From Diphasiastrum complanatum (taxonomy: Eukaryota > Streptophyta > Lycopodiopsida > Lycopodiales > Lycopodiaceae): a stretch of 64,000 bases of DNA. The stretch is taken from assembly GCA_029204225.1 (NCBI GenBank), contig CM055092.1, positions 83,424,976 through 83,488,975 of the forward strand, in the 5' to 3' direction. Both the position numbers and the translations under genes were made by a program. Every line of letters starts with the position of its first letter. Position 1 is the stretch's first letter. Positions 59,064 to 64,000 of this stretch are shown one piece after another. The notes beneath the pieces are model-generated. The model was given only the letters and a program-made list of their open reading frames with translations. It did not search any database and was not told the DNA's origin.

Positions 59064-60030
59064 ATCTTAGTCGATTGAAGCAAGCTCCAAGGTCATGGTA
59101 TCCTGGACTTAACACCTTTCTTGAGTCACTAGGATTTAATCTTAGTAACTATGACCCTTCCTTATATGTCAAGTTTTTTGATGAAGATATTGTCATTCTT
59201 CTTATTTATGTTGATGATATCATTTTGACATGAAGTAGTATCAAGTTAGTTGAGGAAACCAAGATTGCACTTGGAAAAGAGTTCAAGATGCAAGATCTTG
59301 AAAAAATTCACTATATTCTAGGATTAGAGATTGACTTTCTTAAAGATAAAGCTTTTGTATGTCAATCCAAGTATGCTCTTTCAATGTTATCTTGAATTGT
59401 AAGAGTATAGAAACACCTATGGAGCAAAATGTAAAGGATTCTAACAAAGGTGATGAAAGATCCTTCGTGGACATCACACTTTTTAGAAGTCTTATAGGCT
59501 CCTTAATTTGGCTCACAATAACTAGACCTGACATAAGCTTTAGTGTTCATAAGTTGAGCCAAGCTATGCAAAATCCTACTATCTATCATTGGAAAATGGC
59601 CAAGAGAGTGCTTAGATATATATCTACAACTTTTGATTTTGGTTTATTGTATAAAAGTGAAGATCTTTCTATTATTGGTTATTCTGACTCGGATTTTGCA
59701 AGTGATAGAGCAGATCAAAAATCTACAAGTGCTTATGTCATATATCTTAGAGGAAACTTGATATCTTGGCTTTCCAAAAAGCAAGATACTGTATCACTCT
59801 CATCATGTGAAGCTGAGTACAAGGCACTCACTACAACAACAAAGGAAGTGCTTTGGATCAAGAGGTTACTAATGGAACTAAAGATAATCTTGGAAGAGGA
59901 TCTACCTATGATCACGTGTGACAACATTTCAGCCCAAGCCCTTGCCAACAGCCCAATATTCCATGCAAGTTGCAAGCATATCGAAGTTGCACATCACTTT
60001 GTGAGAGAGAAGCTCATTGGAGGGGAAATC
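59064..60030 (+). pseudogene. copia RT-RNase H, 5' truncated
   Basis: Starts inside RT: 'SRLKQAPRSWYPGLNTFLES', motif C 'LLIYVDDIILT' then TGA, 'IHYILGLEIDFLKDKAF', a frameshift near 59,395, then an open RNase H section: 'SLIGSLIWLTITRPDISFSV', 'GYSDSDFASDRADQKSTS', 'LSSCEAEYKAL', 'TCDNISAQALANSPIFHA', 'HFVREKLIGGEI'. It is interrupted by the solo LTR and continues at 60768. Confidence 0.87.
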
Positions 60031-60767
60031 TGTGAAGAATTGAAAAAGATTATCTATGTTAGATATAGGGGTCTTATGCTTTTTACATCAAGCATCTAGG
60101 TGTAGGATGTTGATAGGAATAAATTTGGCATAGATGACAAATTATGCATTTCCACTTGTAATGCTACTATTGAGCCAAAATAGAGTAAGAGGCTAAACAC
60201 GTGCCAATTAGAGTGTAGACAAGTGTAAAGCTTTTGTTTAATGAATTCCAAGAGGTCCAATAGGATTTAGAGGTGGAACCATGTGAGGTCCAATAGAAAA
60301 TTGAGGTGTGCTTGAATATAGTCCAATAGAATTAAGAGGTGCATGGATCAATGATCCAATAGGATCAAGAGGTGACAAAATATGGTCCAATCATAGTTAA
60401 GCATAGTGGTAGCTCGTGGATCTACTAGTATCATTGTACTCCTCATTTTGGATCTAATTGATTTGGTGATTTCATGGATTTTGTGAGTTATTGGATTTCT
60501 AGCTTTCTCTCTCTACCCGAGAGCTTATGATGTTTTTTCTCTCTCTACCCGAGGAGAGCAACTTGTTTTTACTTAGATTATTTTTTGAATACTTCCCACA
60601 CGTGTGAGTGAGAGCTGGAAGTGATTGAATGCATGTAGTAGTGTGTTTTTGCCATAGATTCAAAGATAGATTTTGAATCTCAATCTAGTCTTGATCTTGG
60701 TGCATCTACACACCTTAGGAGATCACAAGTACATGTAGTGGACAGTCCACACGTGTGCAATTCAACA
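60031..60767 (+). repeat. solo LTR, 737 bp, TSD aaatc
   Basis: TGTGAAGAATTG ... CAATTCAACA, inserted in pol codons just before the usual '(Y)LEHV' text. aaatc flanks it at 60026-60030 and 60768-60772. Nearly the same as 19643-20379, including length. Two copies of cacacgtgtg (about 60598 and 60750). Confidence 0.95.
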
Positions 60768-60918
60768 AAATCAAATTGGAGCACGTCGACACATCATCTT
60801 GCATTGTTGATATGCTCACCAAACCTTTGAGCAAAAGTTCCTTCATCAAGCATAGAGCCAATCTTGGAGTTATACCAAGATCCATGTTCAAATCAATGTA
60901 GATTATTTTTAGGAGGAG
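60768..60918 (+). pseudogene. C-terminal pol end, continuation of 59064-60030
   Basis: Reads 'KLEHVDTSSCIVDMLTKPLS', 'KSSFIKHRANLGVIPRSM', stop, then polypurine tract 'ttaggagga'. Matches 20380-20530 almost base for base. Confidence 0.85.
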
Positions 60919-61189
60919 TGTTAAAATTGGAAAAACAAATCATATTGATTTCTTGGCTTGCTACAAATGTTGTACCATGCAAGTATGTAGCTCATAAATG
61001 CAAAATGCCAAGTTGGCCTATATAGAACTTGAGCTACATGGTTATGTAATGTCTAGTTGAAGAATACAACTTGCATATAGTTTGTAGACATAGAATTGGC
61101 AAAGTCATGCTTGTAGAAACTTGTGGCAATTCACATGCGTTAATTGTAAGTGACATGTAGTGGACAGTCCACACGTGTGAAATTCAACA
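60919..61189 (+). repeat. chimeric LTR (L2 start, L1-like end)
   Basis: It begins TGTTAAAATTGG like the L2 LTR at 20531 and follows it to 'gtaagtgacatg' near 61,157, then jumps to 'tagtggacagtccacacgtg' and 'aattcaaca', the last 35 bases of L1. The join falls at the shared string gtgacatg/acatg. A PBS follows, so this 271-base unit occupies a 5' LTR position. Confidence 0.8.
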
Positions 61190-61202
61190 TGGTATCAGAG
61201 CC
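61190..61202 (+). other. primer binding site (initiator Met tRNA)
   Basis: TGGTATCAGAGCC, a perfect plant copia PBS, starts directly after ...TTCAACA. A leader without conserved frame follows to 61945 and includes 'cagacacgtgtgagg' near 61374. Confidence 0.93.
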
Positions 61203-61945
61203 TACCTAAGGTTACCATGCATTTTGATCCATCTAAGTGAAATTTTTTTCATCAATCTTGAGCTAGAATTGTCAAGGCCCATTTTCCTAGCTATCTTGTT
61301 CAATCTTGGATCAAAAGAGATCAAAAGGACATTGATTGGGTCTGACCTGGTACTGTACAAAATCAGGTGTTCAGACACGTGTGAGGAACATCCAATTTCA
61401 GTTTGGAAGTTCTCTCTCATGTTTGATCCATTTATCTTCCTTGATAGCTTGTTTTGAAGCTATTTTTGTCTAGTTTTTTATAGAATCAGTTTCATTCCAT
61501 TTGGTTGAGCCAATCAAAAGTTATAAGCTTTTGAAGAGGGTTAGGTAGGGCACCTAGACCTGGGTGGACACATTTGGTTTGGTCAAGAGATTGCTTGGTT
61601 GATCCAAAATCACAGTTGTATGCTTGCCAATCTCATATATATGTGATCTAGGCACTGTTTTGAGATCTTACCCATTTTGTTTCATGCAATATCATTGTAT
61701 TTGAGTCAAATTTGATTTCTTAGAGTACTTCACATGTGCTAAGAGTGTTTGATTCTAACTTTGCCTATACTCCATCATTTGATGTGAAATAGATCTTGTG
61801 TTAGAGAGATTTGTGTAGCTAGTAAGAATCAATTCACAAATAGTTGCAAGATCTTTCATAGGAGGAGATAGTACTCTATTATTGGATCCTATTGAGAGTG
61901 TGTAGCAACATTTATTGTTCATCATTTGAGTTTTCTTTACTTCAA

Positions 61946-62890
61946 ATGTCTTCAGTGGGTTCATCCTTGTTGGAACCAAGTGAAAGTTTGACCACTTCAA
62001 GCTATTCAATTTGGAAAATGAGGATGGAGTCCATCTTGATCCTTCAAGACGTGATGGACATAGCTCTTGGCCTTGAAGAAGAACCACAAGTTCTTCAAGA
62101 GGTTCAAAAATACAAAAAGAGATCTAGGATGGCTCTCCACTACATTAAGATGAATGTCTCTAATGAGATATTGAGGGAGATAGGTACTTGTACAACAGCC
62201 AAAGAAGCTTGGGATTGCCTCAAGGCTATCTATGAGGCTAAGAATACCTCTAGGCTTCTCACTCTTAGGAATCAAATCTTTCAAAGTAGCCAAAAGAGTG
62301 ATGAGAGTGCATCTAGTTATGTTTTGAGAGTAAAAGATATTCATAGAGAACTTGCTTGTATTGGTGATTCCATCAATCAAAATGAGCTAGTTCAAGTCAT
62401 TCTCAATGGCTTGAGAAGTGAATTTGATAACCTTGTCCAATCCTATGCCATTAAGGAGGAGCTACCAAGTTTGGAGGCTCTCCAAAGTGTGCTAATTTCG
62501 GAAGAATCAAGACAAGAGTACAAGCTCTTGAGGATGGACAAGCTTTCTCTCACTCATAATGATGGCAAAGCTCTCTTTGCCAAGGATAAGCACAAAGGGA
62601 GGAGCAAGAACCAACATCAACAATCCTCAAGCAAGGACAAAGTCAAATCCAAAGACAAAGATGAGGAGGAAGATGATTCCTCTAATGCTTCATCATCCAA
62701 GCTCAAGAAGAAGAAGGTCAAGTGCTTTTATTGTGGCAAGAAAGGTCATTATGCCACCAATTGCTTCAAGAAGAAGAATCAACTCGAGCAAGCCAACATT
62801 ACCAATGAGAACGAAGACACTATTGCAAGTGATGGAGAGGGATCTCTTATGGTCTCTAGTTTCTCATCTACTCCCTCCATCCTAGCATGA
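61946..62890 (+). CDS. copia Gag, 314 codons, 3' end rearranged
   Basis: The first ATG (61946) gives MSSVGSSLLEPSESLTTSSY; the frame upstream has no ATG. Capsid-like region ('SIWKMRMESILILQDVMDI', 'LHYIKMNVSNEILREIGTCT', 'LKAIYEAKNTSRLLTLRN', 'LVQVILNGLRSEFDNLVQSY'), Ser/Lys/Asp-rich spacer, zinc knuckle CFYCGKKGHYATNC, acidic tail. It should continue to a protease; instead the sequence turns into a minus-strand integrase near 62,870 and stops after 'STPSILA'. Gag itself is undamaged. Confidence 0.87.
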   Translation: MSSVGSSLLEPSESLTTSSYSIWKMRMESILILQDVMDIALGLEEEPQVLQEVQKYKKRSRMALHYIKMNVSNEILREIGTCTTAKEAWDCLKAIYEAKNTSRLLTLRNQIFQSSQKSDESASSYVLRVKDIHRELACIGDSINQNELVQVILNGLRSEFDNLVQSYAIKEELPSLEALQSVLISEESRQEYKLLRMDKLSLTHNDGKALFAKDKHKGRSKNQHQQSSSKDKVKSKDKDEEEDDSSNASSSKLKKKKVKCFYCGKKGHYATNCFKKKNQLEQANITNENEDTIASDGEGSLMVSSFSSTPSILA

Positions 62891-64000
62891 TCCTTGGCAT
62901 CAAGATGATTACTAGCATTATCATCCAAATCACAAGCATGTCCTTCATCAAAAATAACATCCCTACTCACTATCACCTTGCTAGTGATGGGATTGAAGAC
63001 TCTATAACCTTTGCTATTCTCACCATATCCCACAAAGATGCCTTTGATGGATGTTGCTTCATCCTTCCTTCTCTTATCCAAGGATTGGTGTACATAGCAA
63101 GTAGATCCAAAAACTTTGAGATCCTTGAGATTGGGCTTCTCTCCAAATAGAGCTTTAACTGGTGTGATTCCTCCAATGGCTTGGTTTGGCAATCTATTGC
63201 ACAAATAGTTAGCACAAGTTATTGCTTCACCCCAAAATGGTTTGGATAGAGAAGCATCTAGCCTTAAGGCCTTAGCACACTCACAAAGACATCTATTTCT
63301 TCTCTCACTCACTCCATTTTGTTGAGGGGTTTATGGACATGACAACTCCCTCTTTATGCCATTAGAACTACAAAAGTCAATCAACTTATTGGAGATATAT
63401 TCACCTCCATTATCACTCCTTAATACCTTAATCTTGGTATTAAGTTGATTTTCTACCAAAGTCTTGAACTTTACAAACGAATCAAACACCATTGATTTGC
63501 TAGACAAGAGGTACATCCAACAAAATCTAGAATAGTCATCAATGAAGATTACATAGTACTTGGCACCACCAGTAGACTCATGTGAGAAAACTATGAACAT
63601 CCGAATGGATGAGTTCAAGAGGAGAGTTTGATCTTGATGTAGATCTTGAGAAGGGTAGTTTGTGAGCCTTTGAGAGGCTGCATGCTTCACATCTCTTCCC
63701 ACACTCTGACAAATGCTTGGGGAGTCCAACTGCAAGCTCCTTTGCAACCATAGATTTCATGGCTTTGTAGTTGGGGTGGCCCAACCTTTTGTGCCACAGT
63801 TTCACCTTTGATAACTCCACCATTGCCAAGTTAACACTCTCCACTGCAATATTAGCATCAAGCTTAAAAAATCTACCTTGCTTAAAGCCTTTGGCTATAC
63901 ATTCATCATTTCTAAGGATGGAACAAACTCCATGCTTAAATTGTACATCTAGGCCATTATCCATTAACTAGCCAACACTAAGCAAATTCTTGGTTAACTT
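62875..64000 (-). pseudogene. copia pre-integrase and integrase, inverted, window edge
   Basis: On the minus strand from the edge: 'GLDVQFKHGVCSILRNDECI' and 'KLWHKRLGHPNYKAMKSM' with zinc pair CEAC (63964-63578), integrase 'YYVIFIDDYSRFCWMYLL', 'LRSDNGGEYISNKLIDF' (63747-63331), then after a stop/shift 'MSERRNRCLCECAKALRL', 'LKVFGSTCYVHQSLDKR', 'GENSKGYRVFNPITSKV' and 'SRDVIFDEGHA' (63312 to about 62,880). The three acidic residues are kept. It ends head to head with the plus-strand gag. The element continues beyond 64000. Confidence 0.85.

Overview
The window looks like nuclear DNA of a land plant. Two host genes are well supported, and most of the rest is degraded or nested Ty1/copia LTR retrotransposons, one non-LTR retroelement with a restriction-like endonuclease (RLE), microsatellites and minisatellites. 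Plant evidence: a spliced chloroplast STAY-GREEN (Mg-dechelatase) gene, an oleosin with a perfect proline knot, initiator-Met-tRNA primer binding sites and plant copia Gag/Pol domains. The extra introns in STAY-GREEN and the RT-RLE element hint at a non-angiosperm such as a fern; that is a weak inference. No bacterial-type operon, CRISPR array or organellar gene is seen.

Layout. 1-3 kb: copia gag remnant, degenerate repeats and an LTR (2336-2989). 3-8.9 kb: mostly featureless, with a 52-bp-arm inverted repeat next to a ~730-bp pyrimidine tract (5.25-6.13 kb) and microsatellites. 8.9-12.7 kb: decayed RT-RLE element whose endonuclease end is still open. 13.4-13.9 kb: three ~180-bp units, each ending in a microsatellite. 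14.4-16.1 kb, minus: intact six-exon STAY-GREEN gene with G-boxes 0.9-1.0 kb upstream. 19-22.3 kb: copia pol/LTR fragments. 22.8-23.2 kb: unrecognised exon-intron-exon remnant. 24.0-25.6 kb, minus: copia gag with PBS and LTR. 28.6-29.2 kb, minus: oleosin with an RY motif upstream. 30.4-42.1 kb: old minus-strand copia material split by a very young gag-only element (35824-40396; LTRs differ at one base; TSD agtag). 43.4-44.9, 45.4-47.9 and 47.9-48.95 kb: three more copia fragments. 50.9-51.3 kb, minus: unrecognised Cys/Ala-rich reading frame broken by one TAG. 51.46-56.4 kb, minus: nearly complete copia copy with one nonsense codon and one frameshift. 56.4-57.4 kb: an LTR inside another gag. 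59-61.2 kb, plus: pol split by a solo LTR (TSD aaatc), then a chimeric LTR. 61.2-62.9 kb: copia leader and gag. 62.9-64 kb: integrase region in inverted orientation, running off the window.

The two host genes are independent: STAY-GREEN starts chlorophyll a breakdown in plastids, and oleosin coats lipid droplets. Everything else records repeated nested retrotransposition. The most informative signals are the almost new non-autonomous gag element, two loci (20 and 60 kb) that share one insertion junction, and a CACACGTGTG-centred module present in several otherwise different LTR families, in opposite orientations relative to transcription.
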